DNA of 64,000 nt from Betaproteobacteria bacterium (GCA_016183615.1 JACPEG010000027.1:18356-82355), one strand, 5' to 3'; shown: positions 36,556 to 49,903, numbered from the stretch's first letter. Notes: generated from the letters alone by a model not told the origin. A program made the numbers and translations.

Positions 36556-37302
36556 CTAACGCACTACGCATTCCGCCGGCTGGCCCTGACGGATTCCCGC
36601 GCCCTCGAAGATGCTCAGGACAAAGGGCAGTTCCTTCAGGTTCAAGCCGGGGTCGGCCGGCAACAGGACAGGAGCGGTCCGCGCATCCCGGACGAAGCCG
36701 AACTGTCCTTCTCCGATGATCTGGGAACCTGCGTCGTTGGTGAGAATGTAGCTCCCGGTATAGGTCGTGTGATACAGCCCCTTTTCCACTTTGTCGCTGG
36801 TGCTGGTCACCCCTGCGCAATCCACCGAGCAGTCGAGCGTATCGCCGGAAGAACCGCGGATGCCGATCGTCGCGGTGGCGGTAGAGATTTTGTACGCTTC
36901 CTGGTCTCCGCGCTTCCCGATCAGGCCGGTTACCGTCCGCAGTCCGCCCTTGAGCAGTCGAAAATTCGCAACATCGGATTGTGGAGCTTCCTTGTTGAAG
37001 CGGAACAGCTCGACCTTCATCTTGGTATTCGGCCGCATCGTCATCTGGCTGCCGTCAGTAAAATTGATCTGGGCAAAGCTGTCCTTCTCGGTCGAGAGCA
37101 AATCGCCCGGCAGAACATCCGACTTCTGTGCCAGGATTTTCACGCTCCCGTCAGGCTTCTGCGCCGAAAGCGTTCCGCTGAGGTGCGTCACCTTGCCGTT
37201 GGCAAAGGCTACTCCGGCGGCGGCCGCAAGGACGCCGAACATGATCCATTTCCCGGTCTTTTCAACGGCGCGCGTCACGTCTGCCAACCTTTCCGGCCGC
37301 AT
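36556..37302 (-). CDS. exported FecR-domain protein
   Basis: A 248-residue protein with a signal segment (IMFGVLAAAAGVAFA) and one FecR domain (about residues 45-150, with SGTLSAQKPDGSVKIL, FTDGSQMTMRPNTKMKVELF and RLLKGGLRTVTGLIG). Unlike the regulator FecR it starts with an export signal, so it probably works in the periplasm or at the surface. The MRPERL start at 37302 gives a better signal than ATG 37242; GTG 37365 is upstream. It neighbours a Crp-type regulator and tpsB, a combination I infer to be a TPS module. Confidence 0.75.
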   Translation of the reverse strand: MRPERLADVTRAVEKTGKWIMFGVLAAAAGVAFANGKVTHLSGTLSAQKPDGSVKILAQKSDVLPGDLLSTEKDSFAQINFTDGSQMTMRPNTKMKVELFRFNKEAPQSDVANFRLLKGGLRTVTGLIGKRGDQEAYKISTATATIGIRGSSGDTLDCSVDCAGVTSTSDKVEKGLYHTTYTGSYILTNDAGSQIIGEGQFGFVRDARTAPVLLPADPGLNLKELPFVLSIFEGAGIRQGQPAECVVR

Positions 37303-37465
37303 GCAGAGAAGCCAATCCCCGGCTGGGCGGCGCCCGAAATGACCACTTTTTTCCCTTAGAATCACAATGATCCCAAACCCCCGGGGAAGCGATTAGGCCA
37401 ACCGGCGATCGACCGGGGGAGTTTCGCTTGCAACATAGATTTCATTACCAGATTTGAGGCCGGGT

Positions 37466-41156
<3,691 letters not shown>

Positions 41157-41182
41157 CGATCTTCAGGACCGGAGTCGAGTCC

Positions 41183-41761
41183 ATGGCCAAGGGCAGCCGG
41201 CGCGGAACCCCGGGCCGTACCGGCCGGGCAGCCGACGACGACCGCAAAGCATTCCTGGAAGCGATTGCGGGCACCGCTCCCCTCCCCGATCACGGGCGCG
41301 TGGAGCATTCCCGCACGCCCCCGGGCCCGATTCCCCAGCAGACTCTCAGGGACGAGCAGCAGGCGCTGCGCGATTCCCTTTCCGATCATTACCCTGACGC
41401 GGAGCTCGAAAGCGGCGAAGCGCTGGTTTTCCTCAGGCCGGGCCTGCCTGGGCAGGTATTGAAGAAGCTGCGGCGCGGACACTGGGTGATCCAGGACGAA
41501 CTGGATCTGCACGGCCTCAACCGCGAAACTGCCCGTGCGCAGCTTGCGGCGTTTCTCAACGAAACGGTAAAGCACGGCCTGCGCTGCGTACGGGTGATTC
41601 ACGGCAAGGGGATGGGCTCGAAATACCGCGAGCCGGTGCTGAAAAATCTGGTGAGAAACTGGCTGGCCCAGCGCGATGACGTGCTGGCCTTTTGCCAGGC
41701 ACGGCCGGCGGACGGCGGAGGCGGGGCGGTGGTGGTACTTCTTAAAGGCGGTAAACAGTGA
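41183..41761 (+). CDS. Smr domain protein
   Basis: A 192-residue protein with a basic, flexible N-terminus and a C-terminal Smr domain (about residues 108-190) marked by DELDLHGLNRETAR and RVIHGKGMGS. Smr domains of this kind are DNA/RNA endonucleases. It follows trxB by 26 bases with a GGAG site, so it is likely co-transcribed. Confidence 0.88.
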   Translation: MAKGSRRGTPGRTGRAADDDRKAFLEAIAGTAPLPDHGRVEHSRTPPGPIPQQTLRDEQQALRDSLSDHYPDAELESGEALVFLRPGLPGQVLKKLRRGHWVIQDELDLHGLNRETARAQLAAFLNETVKHGLRCVRVIHGKGMGSKYREPVLKNLVRNWLAQRDDVLAFCQARPADGGGGAVVVLLKGGKQ

Positions 41762-41769
41762 ACCGTAAA

Positions 41770-41800
41770 AACCCCGTGCGCCGCACCGCATGTCGGGGTT
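41770..41800. terminator. hairpin between smr and glnB
   Basis: AACCCCG and CGGGGTT pair around a 17-base loop in the convergent smr/glnB gap, with an A-run on the left. It is a plausible two-way terminator, weaker than a textbook one because of the loop size. Confidence 0.5.
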
Positions 41801-41829
41801 ACACCGTTCACTGTTCACCGTTCACGCCT

Positions 41830-42285
<456 letters not shown>

Positions 42286-43893
42286 CTAAAACTCGTCCCG
42301 GTACCGGGACGTGATGGGGAACCGCCAATCCTTGCCGAAGCCCCGCGGCGTGATGCGGATGCCCACCGGAGCCTGGCGCCGCTTGTACTCGCTCACCCGG
42401 ATCAGCTTGACCACCCGCCTCACGTCCGCCTCGTGAAATCCCTTGGCCACAATTTCCGGCACCGAGAGGTCCTTCTCCATGTAGGCCTCCATGATGGCGT
42501 CCAGCACCTCGTAGGGCGGCAGCGAGTCCTGGTCGGTCTGGTTGGGTCTGAGCTCGGCGGAGGGCGGCCGCGTGATCACCCGCTCCGGGATCACCGGCGA
42601 GAGGCTGTTGCGATAGCGGGAGAGCCGGTACACCATGGTCTTGGCGATGTCCTTGATCACCGCGAAGCCCCCGGCCATGTCGCCGTAGAGCGTCGCGTAG
42701 CCTGCCGCCATCTCCGACTTGTTGCCGGTGGTGAGCACGATGGAACCGTACTTGTTGGACAGCGCCATCATCAGGGTGCCGCGGATGCGGGCCTGCAGGT
42801 TCTCCTCCGTGGTGTCCCGGGGCAGGCCCTTGAATTCCGCGGCCAGGGTCCCGAGGAAAGACTCGAATATCGGCCGGATCGGAAATTCCGTATAGCGCAC
42901 GCCCAGCATCTTCGCCATGCTGCGCGCGTCCTCCACGCTGATGTCGGACGTATACTGGGACGGCATCATCACCACCCGCACCCTGTCCGCACCAAGCGCG
43001 TCCACCGCCACCGCCAGGGTGAGGGCTGAATCAATGCCGCCCGAGAGGCCGATCAGCACCCCGGGGAAGCCGTTCTTGCCCACGTAGTCCCGCACCCCGA
43101 GGCACAGGGCATCGTAAATGTCGGCCTCGATCGGACGTTCCGCGGCGATCTCTCCGGGCTGCGGCACGCCCTCCACCAGGTCCACGACGCCAAGCGTTTC
43201 GCGGAACGCGGGGAACTGGTGGGTGAGTTCTCCCTGGCCGTTCATCACGAACGAGGCACCATCGAACACCAGCTCGTCCTGGCCCCCTACCAGGTTGCAG
43301 TAGACGATGGGCATCCCGGTCCGGCCAATGCGCTGAAGAATGGTTTCGTAGCGGGTCGCCTGCTTGTTCATGTGGTAGGGCGAGGCATTCAGCACCAGCA
43401 GCACCTGGGCCCCCGCCTCCCGCGCCCGCTCGGCCGCGCCTTCGCCCCAGATGTCCGCGCAGATATTGAGGCCGAAGCGCACTCCGCTCTCCTCGAACAC
43501 GCAGGCCTCGGCTCCCGGCTCGAAATAGCGCTCCTCGTCGAACACGGTGTAATTGGGAAGCCGGTGCTTGTGGTAGCTGGCGGCGATTTTGCCGTCGCGC
43601 AGCACCGAGGCCGCGTTGTAGCGGTTGCCGTCCACTTCCCGGGGATGCCCCACCACCAGCGTCACGTCCCGGACCTGCGCGGCGAGGTCCTCCAGCGCCC
43701 GGTCGCAGGCCCAGTAAAATCCGGTGCGCAGCAGCAGGTCTTCCGGCGGATAGCCCGACAGCGCCAGTTCCGGCGCCACCACCAGATTCGCCCCCGAAGC
43801 CTTCGCGCGATCCGCGAACTCCAGGATCTTCCCGGCATTGCCGGAAAGATCGCCGACGGTGCAGTTGATTTGGGCCAGCGCAATCTTCATCAT
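42286..43893 (-). CDS. nadE: glutamine-dependent NAD+ synthetase
   Basis: A 535-residue two-domain enzyme. The N-terminal nitrilase-like glutaminase (about residues 1-250) shows the Cys-containing VYCNLVGGQDELVFDG; the C-terminal synthetase has the PP-loop SGGIDSALTLAVA and TGNKSEMAAGYATLYGDMAGG. It turns deamido-NAD+ into NAD+ using ammonia from glutamine. The length is normal. It is divergent from the gene at 43978. Confidence 0.96.
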   Translation of the reverse strand: MMKIALAQINCTVGDLSGNAGKILEFADRAKASGANLVVAPELALSGYPPEDLLLRTGFYWACDRALEDLAAQVRDVTLVVGHPREVDGNRYNAASVLRDGKIAASYHKHRLPNYTVFDEERYFEPGAEACVFEESGVRFGLNICADIWGEGAAERAREAGAQVLLVLNASPYHMNKQATRYETILQRIGRTGMPIVYCNLVGGQDELVFDGASFVMNGQGELTHQFPAFRETLGVVDLVEGVPQPGEIAAERPIEADIYDALCLGVRDYVGKNGFPGVLIGLSGGIDSALTLAVAVDALGADRVRVVMMPSQYTSDISVEDARSMAKMLGVRYTEFPIRPIFESFLGTLAAEFKGLPRDTTEENLQARIRGTLMMALSNKYGSIVLTTGNKSEMAAGYATLYGDMAGGFAVIKDIAKTMVYRLSRYRNSLSPVIPERVITRPPSAELRPNQTDQDSLPPYEVLDAIMEAYMEKDLSVPEIVAKGFHEADVRRVVKLIRVSEYKRRQAPVGIRITPRGFGKDWRFPITSRYRDEF

Positions 43894-43977
43894 GGCAGGA
43901 TGCGTTTTTGGTCCCGATCATCATAGCAGAAACGGTGCCGCCTCCCGCGCGCCGCCTGCGTTTCCGGCACAGCCTGC

Positions 43978-45114
43978 GTGTCCGCCGATATCCGCGTTGA
44001 AGACCGAATTCAGGCGATTCCCGCCGCAGCCTGGAACGGGCTCGCCGGCGGCAACCCGTTTCTCAGCCACGGGTTTCTTTCGGCATTGGAGGAAACCGGC
44101 TGCGTCGGACCAGGGAGCGGCTGGAATCCGCGCTTCCTCGCCCTCTGGCGCGAGGGGAGTCTCGCCGGGGCCATGCCGCTTTACCTCAAGGCCCACTCCT
44201 ACGGGGAATACGTGTTCGACTGGGCCTGGGCCGACGCTTACAGCCGCCATGGCCTGCGCTACTACCCGAAGCTGGTCTGCTCTGTTCCCTTCACGCCGGT
44301 TTCCGGGCGGCGCCTGCTGGCGGCCACGGCCGGCGACCGCCGTCTGCTGCTCAAGACGGCCCTGGGGCTTGCCGGAAAGCTCGAAGCCTCATCGCTGCAC
44401 ATCCTGTTCCCGACCGGGAATGAAGCGGAGGAAATGCGCTCCCAGGGCCTGCTGCTGCGGCACGGCGTGCAGTTCCACTGGTCGAACGCCGGGTTCGCGA
44501 GCTTCGAGAATTACCTCACGGCCATGAGCCACGCCAAGCGCAAGAACATCCGCCAGGAGCGGCGGAAGGTGGCGGACGCGGGTATCACTTTCGCATGGCG
44601 CAGCGGCCGCGAGATCACCGAGAGCGACTGGGCCTTCTTCACCCGCTGCTACGAGCGCACCTACCGCCGCCACCGATCCACGCCCTATCTCAACCTGGCG
44701 TTTTTCCTGCGCCTCGGCGCCGCCCTGCCCGAAAATGTTCTGCTGTGCCTGGGCTATCGCCAGAGCCGGCCGGTCGCCGCGGCCCTGCATCTGAGATGGC
44801 GGGACACGCTTTACGGCCGCTACTGGGGGGCCACCGAATACCATCCGGGGCTGCACTTCGAGACCTGCTACTACCAGGCCATCGAGTACTGCATTGCCCA
44901 CGGCATCCGGCGCTTCGAAGGCGGTGCCCAGGGCGAGCACAAGCTCGCCCGCGGATTCCTTCCGGAGCGAACCTGGTCCGCCCACTGGCTCGCCCACCCC
45001 GGATTCGCCGCGGCCGTGGACGACTACCTGCAGCGCGAGGCGCGGGGCGTTGCCCAGTACATCGACGAGCTCAACGAAGCGGCGCCCTACAAGGCGCCGG
45101 CCGGGCCACCGTGA
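43978..45114 (+). CDS. FemAB-like acyltransferase (GNAT superfamily)
   Basis: A 378-residue protein of the peptidogalycan-biosynthesis/FemAB-like family found in many proteobacteria. Typical segments are NPFLSHGFLSALEE, YVFDWAWADAY, YPKLVCSVPFTPVSGRRLL, SHAKRKNIRQERRKV and FEGGAQGEHKLARGF. It should transfer an acyl group, but the substrate is unknown. The GTG at 43978 is the first family-like start. Its stop overlaps the start of the sfsA remnant (GTGA). Confidence 0.85.
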   Translation: MSADIRVEDRIQAIPAAAWNGLAGGNPFLSHGFLSALEETGCVGPGSGWNPRFLALWREGSLAGAMPLYLKAHSYGEYVFDWAWADAYSRHGLRYYPKLVCSVPFTPVSGRRLLAATAGDRRLLLKTALGLAGKLEASSLHILFPTGNEAEEMRSQGLLLRHGVQFHWSNAGFASFENYLTAMSHAKRKNIRQERRKVADAGITFAWRSGREITESDWAFFTRCYERTYRRHRSTPYLNLAFFLRLGAALPENVLLCLGYRQSRPVAAALHLRWRDTLYGRYWGATEYHPGLHFETCYYQAIEYCIAHGIRRFEGGAQGEHKLARGFLPERTWSAHWLAHPGFAAAVDDYLQREARGVAQYIDELNEAAPYKAPAGPP

Positions 45115-45399
45115 AGTTTCCGTCTCCGCTGCCGGAGGGCCGGCTGCTTCGCCGCTATCAGCGCTTTCTGGCGGATGTGGAAACTGCCGGGGGCGCAGTC
45201 GGGACACCGGGCCGTGTTGTGCTTCTGCGTGCAGCGCGGTGATGTCGCCGCAGTGCGTCCGGCCGACGCCATCGATCCGGTGTACGGGAGGACGCTGCGC
45301 GAAGCGCTGGCCCGCGGGGTGGAGGCGATGGCGTGGCGGGCCATCGTCTCGCCGCGGGAAATCGTGCTTCGGGACCCCCTGCCCGTATTCTGCCCTTGA
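45111..45399 (+). pseudogene. sfsA: sfsA with large internal deletion
   Basis: The first 24 codons (KFPSPLPEGRLLRRYQRFLADVE) match the SfsA N-terminus, starting at the GTG at 45111. From about 45195 another frame gives the SfsA C-terminus (GHRAVLCFCVQRGD, PADAIDPVYGR, ARVSP-like SPREIVLRDPLPV). Roughly 140 central codons are missing and the two ends are in different frames, so no active protein can form. A short fused peptide of about 43 residues may still be made. Confidence 0.8.
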
Positions 45400-45417
45400 G
45401 AAAACGTCGCCGAAGCC

Positions 45418-45473
45418 AGCGGCCTGTCGGACTTAGGATCGCGCATGGGTGACTCTAGGTCCGACAGGCTGCT
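45418..45473. repeat. CTGTCGGAC inverted repeat
   Basis: AGCGGCCTGTCGGACT and AGGTCCGACAGGCTGCT form a long inverted repeat around a 23-base centre. The right end contains the TAG stop of the Met-rich gene at 45472. A half-copy (GCGACAGGCCGCTAGGGC) ends the diguanylate cyclase gene at 47386. It may also end transcription. Confidence 0.7.
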
Positions 45474-45756
45474 AGGGCTTCATTTTCTCCTGCTGCATGG
45501 CGCCCTTCATCTGTTCGTCCTTTTTCATGGCGCCTTTTTTCATGTCCTCCTTCATCATGCCTTCCTTCTTCATGCCGCCGGCCATGGGCTCCTTCATCTT
45601 CATGGGCTTCTTGCCCTTGGTTGCCCGCCTGGCCATGTCTGCCGGCTTGGCCTTGGCATCCGCAGGCGCCGCGGGTGGAGCCACGGGGTCTGCGCCGTAG
45701 GCGGCCGCAGCCGCCACCGCGAGTCCGACTGCCATCAGTAACATCCTTGCCCTCAT
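45472..45756 (-). CDS. Met/Lys-rich periplasmic protein, MrpX-like
   Basis: A 94-residue exported protein. The signal peptide ends near residue 21 (AAYGA). After a Pro/Ala-rich part, residues 48-94 are a low-complexity stretch of Met, Lys and acidic residues (such as GMKKEGMMKEDMKKGAM), about 14 Met. It follows a YedY-type reductase gene by 13 bases. In Azospira a Met-rich peptide (MrpX) with YedY1/YedZ1 soaks up hypochlorite and is re-reduced; this gene has the same context and composition, so the same role is likely. Confidence 0.8.
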   Translation of the reverse strand: MRARMLLMAVGLAVAAAAAYGADPVAPPAAPADAKAKPADMARRATKGKKPMKMKEPMAGGMKKEGMMKEDMKKGAMKKDEQMKGAMQQEKMKP

Positions 45757-45769
45757 GAGACGGTCTCCC

Positions 45770-46531
45770 TCAGGAACCGCTGAACCAGTTGTACCCCTGG
45801 TCTTCCCAGTAGCCCCCGGGATACATGTTGGTCACGTAGATCGCCGTGACGTGCTTGGGATTCTTGAACCCGAGCTTGGTGGGGATCCGCAGCTTCATCG
45901 GAAAGCCGAATTTCGGCGGAAGCGTCTCGCCGGCGTAGGTGAACGCGAGGAGCGTCTGGGGGTGAAGCGCGGTCGCCATGTCGATGCTGGTATAGTAGTC
46001 GTCGGCGCACTTGAATCCCACGTACTTCGCCGTGAGGTCGGCCCCGATCCGTTCCAGAAAAGTACGGAAGGGGACGCCGCCCCATTTGCCGATGGCGCTC
46101 CATCCTTCGACGCAGATATGGCGCGTGACCTGGGAGGTCCGGGGCAGCGCATGGAGCTCCGGCAGAGTCCAGGGCCTGCGCTCGCGGATGAGTCCCGCCA
46201 GCTCCAGCTTGTAGTCTTCCGCGTCCACCTCGGGCACCTCGTCCTCGTCGTAGAACGCGTTGAAGGGAAAGGGCCGGGTGATGGCGCTTTCCGGATAAAC
46301 CGGCGCCAGCTTTTCGGGGTCGAACAGCCAGCCCTGAACGCGATCGTTCCACCGGGACATGGCCCACAGCACCCTCTGCACCGATTCGGCGTCGGTAACG
46401 CTGCATCCCGACATCAGCGTCAGCGCCCCCAGGCTCAGGGACTGTCTCAGGAACAGCCGCCGCTCCAGCCGCCGCACCTCCTTCGACGCCGGCGACACCG
46501 GAGTCCGGTCGAGCTTGAACAGGCGTCTCAT
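45770..46531 (-). CDS. YedY/MsrP-type molybdopterin oxidoreductase
   Basis: A 253-residue member of the sulfite-oxidase fold family. The N-terminus has a twin-arginine motif (RRLFLRQS, about residues 25-32) followed by a hydrophobic stretch and SGC, so it is exported folded and may be lipidated. The cofactor-ligand Cys lies in RHICVEGWSAIGKW. MsrP reduces methionine sulfoxide in periplasmic proteins with electrons from a membrane cytochrome. Its ATG overlaps the stop of the cytochrome gene (ATGA), and it is followed by the Met-rich gene. Confidence 0.88.
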   Translation of the reverse strand: MRRLFKLDRTPVSPASKEVRRLERRLFLRQSLSLGALTLMSGCSVTDAESVQRVLWAMSRWNDRVQGWLFDPEKLAPVYPESAITRPFPFNAFYDEDEVPEVDAEDYKLELAGLIRERRPWTLPELHALPRTSQVTRHICVEGWSAIGKWGGVPFRTFLERIGADLTAKYVGFKCADDYYTSIDMATALHPQTLLAFTYAGETLPPKFGFPMKLRIPTKLGFKNPKHVTAIYVTNMYPGGYWEDQGYNWFSGS

Positions 46532-47190
46532 GCCGGCTTCTCCTCGTTCGATTCCCGGGGGCCGGGCGGCGCCCGGCCGGTCCACATGGGCAGGAAGGTC
46601 TTCGGCACCAGCATCACCATGATCACGTGGACCAGCACGAAAAGACAGAGCACGACCATCGCCAGGAAATGCACCCAGCGTGCGCCCTCGTAGCCCCCGA
46701 ACAGCGCCGCCAGCTCCTGCAGCTGCACCGGCTTCCAGATCGCGAGCCCTGACAGGATGAGGATCACCCCGAGGACGATAACCGAGAGGTAGGCGGTGCG
46801 CTGCACCGCGTTGTACACCCCCAGCTCGTGGGGAAGCTTCCCCCGCAGCGCTTCGCCAATGTCCCGCAGTATCGCCGTCACGGTGACCGGAAGAAAATCC
46901 CGCCGGAAGTGTCCGGAGATGAAACCGTACACCAGGTAAACAATGCCATTGAGGGCGAGCAGCCACATGGCGGCGAAATGCCATTGCAGCGCCCCGCCCA
47001 GCCAGCCCCCCAGGGTAAGGTCCCTTGGAAATTTGAAGTCCAGGAGCGGCGACGCGTTATAGATGCGCCAGCCGGAGAGAATCATTACCAGGATGGCGAC
47101 GGCATTGATCCAGTGTGTGATCCGGACCGTGAGCGGATGCGCCTGGGCGGTACTCTCAGCCGGGCGGTCAAAGGTCTCGGGAGCAGCCAT
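46528..47190 (-). CDS. membrane cytochrome b, YedZ1-like partner
   Basis: A 220-residue cytochrome b561/Ni-Fe-hydrogenase b-type protein with about four transmembrane helices. Heme-ligand candidates are His in RITHWINAV, QWHFAAMW, WVHFLAMV and LVHVIMV. It should pass quinol electrons to the YedY-type reductase encoded next. The ATG at 47190 is chosen because it begins the conserved part; the frame is open further upstream. Confidence 0.85.
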   Translation of the reverse strand: MAAPETFDRPAESTAQAHPLTVRITHWINAVAILVMILSGWRIYNASPLLDFKFPRDLTLGGWLGGALQWHFAAMWLLALNGIVYLVYGFISGHFRRDFLPVTVTAILRDIGEALRGKLPHELGVYNAVQRTAYLSVIVLGVILILSGLAIWKPVQLQELAALFGGYEGARWVHFLAMVVLCLFVLVHVIMVMLVPKTFLPMWTGRAPPGPRESNEEKPA

Positions 47191-47385
47191 GGAGGAACCC
47201 CCTTCCGGCGCAAGGCGCCGCCTGATTGTCATTCCTGCCGGGATCAGCCGGATATTATCGCGAAACTCCCCGGCAACGGGAATCCTGCTCGTGAGTCGGG
47301 GCACACCGCCTGCGCCTTACACTCCGGCCCGCCCATGGAGGGGCCACCTGCGCCCGCCGGCAGCCCGACCTGAAGCGACAGGCCG

Positions 47386-48540
47386 CTAGGGCCCCGCGGC
47401 CACCACGCGGTTGCGCCCGGCGCGCTTCGCCTTGTACAGCGCCGCATCGGCGCGGGCCACCAGGTCGTCGGCCAGGGCCTCGACCCGGTCCGTGCCGGGA
47501 ACCTCCCGCATCGCCGCGATGCCGATGGACAGCGCCACGGAGATGCTTTGCCAGCCGCGCAGCTGGAACGGGCGCTGCACGATGCTCTGCCGGATGCGCT
47601 CGGCGATGGCCACCGCGGAGCCGGTGTCGGTCTGGGACAGCAGCACCGCGAATTCCTCCCCGCCGTAGCGGGCAAGCGCGTCGGAGAGGCGCAGCTGGGC
47701 CTTGATGCGGGAGGCCACCTCGCGCAGCACCCAGTCACCCACCTGGTGCCCATGGGCATCGTTGACGGCCTTGAAGTGGTCCACGTCCAGCAGCAGGCAG
47801 TTGAGCGGCGCGCCCAGGCGCCGGCTGCGGTCCAGCTCTTCCCGCACCCGCTGATCGAAATAGCGGCGGTTGTGCACCCCCGTGAGCGGATCCGTGAGCC
47901 CGAGGTGTTTCAGGCGTTCGTTGTTGATCACGTTTTCCACGCAGATCGCCGTCACGGCCGCGATCCGCGCCAGGAAATCGGCCGCCAGCCCCGGCTGGAA
48001 ACGCTCCGCGCTGCGGCTGCCGAGATTGAGGCTCCCGATCAGGCGCCCGCCGCGCACCAGCGGCAGGAGCGCCACCATTACCGGGGGCTCCACCCCGGAG
48101 GGATACAGCCCGCCGTGCCGCGCAGCGTCAAACGCCCCGAGCACGGGCGCCAGGGCGACTTCGTCCTGCCACGGCAGAGGCGCACATGCGTCCAGAAGGA
48201 TCAGCCCCGGGCGCTCGTGCGACGGATAGCCGAGGCTCTCCAACATGCGCCGGACCTCGTACTCCGGGTCGAGCAGCGCCAGCGTCACCGTCTCCAGGGA
48301 AAACGCATCGCGGGTGCCCGCCAGGACGACGTCCAGCAGCTCCGGGAGTCCCGCGGCGCCGATCAGCCTGAGCTCCATCTCCTGGACCCGGGCCAGCACC
48401 CGCTCGTTGTGGCGCGCGTGGGCCACGAGCTCGTCGAGCCTGCGCCTGAGCTCCTGGTTATCCTTGAACAGGTCCACCGGGATGGGATCGCGCGGCAACA
48501 TGCTTTCTGAACGCTCGGGCAAGCTCTCCTGGGCAGGCAC
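47386..48540 (-). CDS. diguanylate cyclase with GAF-like sensor
   Basis: A 384-residue protein with an N-terminal DUF484/GAF-like domain (about residues 15-205) preceded by a coiled coil, and a GGDEF domain starting DPLTGVHNRRYFD. The active-site loop is GGEEF, and RLSD five residues before it is a product-inhibition I-site, so it should be an active, feedback-controlled cyclase. No membrane helix is seen. The GTG at 48540 and an ATG at 48501 are both possible starts. The stop lies in a repeat half-site. Confidence 0.88.
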   Translation of the reverse strand: MPAQESLPERSESMLPRDPIPVDLFKDNQELRRRLDELVAHARHNERVLARVQEMELRLIGAAGLPELLDVVLAGTRDAFSLETVTLALLDPEYEVRRMLESLGYPSHERPGLILLDACAPLPWQDEVALAPVLGAFDAARHGGLYPSGVEPPVMVALLPLVRGGRLIGSLNLGSRSAERFQPGLAADFLARIAAVTAICVENVINNERLKHLGLTDPLTGVHNRRYFDQRVREELDRSRRLGAPLNCLLLDVDHFKAVNDAHGHQVGDWVLREVASRIKAQLRLSDALARYGGEEFAVLLSQTDTGSAVAIAERIRQSIVQRPFQLRGWQSISVALSIGIAAMREVPGTDRVEALADDLVARADAALYKAKRAGRNRVVAAGP

Positions 48541-48651
48541 GGGGATTCTTGGTGTTGGGTGGCGGCCATGCTAAGGGATTGGGCGGCGCGACGCAACGGG
48601 CTTCGCCCACTCTGGGATAATGGTGCATTGCAAACCGGTTCCCGGGTCAGG

Positions 48652-49503
48652 ATGCTGCGCTTCTTCGCCGACGACGGAGAATGGATCCACGTGGCCGTGG
48701 AGGGTAATGGCCCGCCCGTGGTGTTTCTGCACGGCTGGACGTCCAGCCACCGGGAATGGCTGCCCTTCGCCCGCGAACTGGCCGACCTCATGACCGGCTA
48801 CTGCTGGGATGCCCGGGGCCACGGCGGCCACCGCCTGCACGCACCCGCGGCACCCACGGTGGAGCGCATGGCACGGGATCTCGCCAACCTGATGGCGCAC
48901 TTCCGGCTCCGGAAACCGGTCCTGGTGGGCCATTCCATGGGCGCCCTCACCCTGTGGGAATACATCCGGCGGTTCGGCTGCGGTGCCATCGGCAAGCTGT
49001 GCCTGGTGGACCAGTCGCCACGGCTGGTCACCCGCGAGGACTGGGACCTGGGCATCTACGGCGCGTTCTCCGTAGACCACAACACCGGGTTCATCGAAAA
49101 AATGCGCACGGATTTTCCCGAGGCGGTGCTCCAGCTCGCGGCCTACGGCAACAATTCGCGGGCCCGGGCGGCCTACGAAAAGAACTCGAAAGGGTTTCAG
49201 CGGGCGCGCGAGGCGCTGAAGGAACTCGACCCGGTGCCGCTGATCGCCCTCTGGGAGAGCCTCTCCCGCCAGGATTACCGCGACGTGCTGCCCGCCATCG
49301 GCGTGCCGGTGCTGCTGATCTACGGCGCCGAGAGCAATTTCTACGGGCTGGAAACCGCGCGCTACGTGACGCGAATGATTCCCGGGGCGGAACTGCACAT
49401 CTACGAGGGGGCCGACCATTCGCCCCACGTCTGGCAGCGCGAGCGCTTCCTGCGCGACCTGCGCCGCTTTGCGCTGGGGCGCGCGGAAAATTCAGGGAAA
49501 TGA
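48652..49503 (+). CDS. alpha/beta hydrolase
   Basis: A 283-residue alpha/beta-hydrolase-fold enzyme. It has the oxyanion segment FLHGWTSSHREW, the nucleophile elbow GHSMGA, a likely acid in the IYGAESNFYG strand and the His in GADHSPHVW. The substrate is unknown. The ATG at 48652 follows a GATAAT-type -10 and is preferred to upstream in-frame starts. A clear terminator follows at 49511-49530. Confidence 0.88.
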   Translation: MLRFFADDGEWIHVAVEGNGPPVVFLHGWTSSHREWLPFARELADLMTGYCWDARGHGGHRLHAPAAPTVERMARDLANLMAHFRLRKPVLVGHSMGALTLWEYIRRFGCGAIGKLCLVDQSPRLVTREDWDLGIYGAFSVDHNTGFIEKMRTDFPEAVLQLAAYGNNSRARAAYEKNSKGFQRAREALKELDPVPLIALWESLSRQDYRDVLPAIGVPVLLIYGAESNFYGLETARYVTRMIPGAELHIYEGADHSPHVWQRERFLRDLRRFALGRAENSGK

Positions 49504-49510
49504 TCTGGAA

Positions 49511-49530
49511 AAACCCGCTGAGGCGGGTTT
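49511..49530 (+). terminator. terminator after hydrolase gene
   Basis: AAACCCGC-TGAG-GCGGGTTT is a perfect 8-bp hairpin with a four-base loop and a short T-run, seven bases after the stop. Confidence 0.85.
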
Positions 49531-49605
49531 GATCCGCCCGGTGGTTCCGGGCGCCGGCTGGTCATCCGTGGAGAGCGGGCCGCCGGGGACCCATTTCTGG
49601 AAAAA

Positions 49606-49809
49606 CTAGGCGATGTCGTGGGAAATCTGGCGTTCGAGCATCGCGATGTGGTCTTTCACCATCAGCTTGCGCTTCTTCAGGCGCCGCAACTGGAGTTCGT
49701 CCTGGATCGGGCTTTCCTGGAGCTTGTTGATGACATCGTCCAGGTCCCGATGTTCCAGCTGCAATTCGCTGATTTTGCGCTTGATTCCCTCGATTTCCTC
49801 GTCTTCCAC
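49606..49809 (-). CDS. DUF465 (YdcH-like) small protein
   Basis: A 67-residue coiled-coil protein of the DUF465/YdcH family: EIEGIKRKISELQLEHRDLD, then LRRLKKRKLMVKDHIAMLE. The GTG at 49809 is used because GGGAGG lies seven bases upstream; no in-frame ATG is nearby. The function of the family is unknown. Confidence 0.85.
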   Translation of the reverse strand: MEDEEIEGIKRKISELQLEHRDLDDVINKLQESPIQDELQLRRLKKRKLMVKDHIAMLERQISHDIA

Positions 49810-49903
49810 GGCGGCACCTCCCGGAAATGGAATTGGGACGCCACCACTATAGCAAAAATAGCCCCCCGTCTTGCAAGGGGGTCGAAGCCCGCCGCCCCGC
49901 ACC

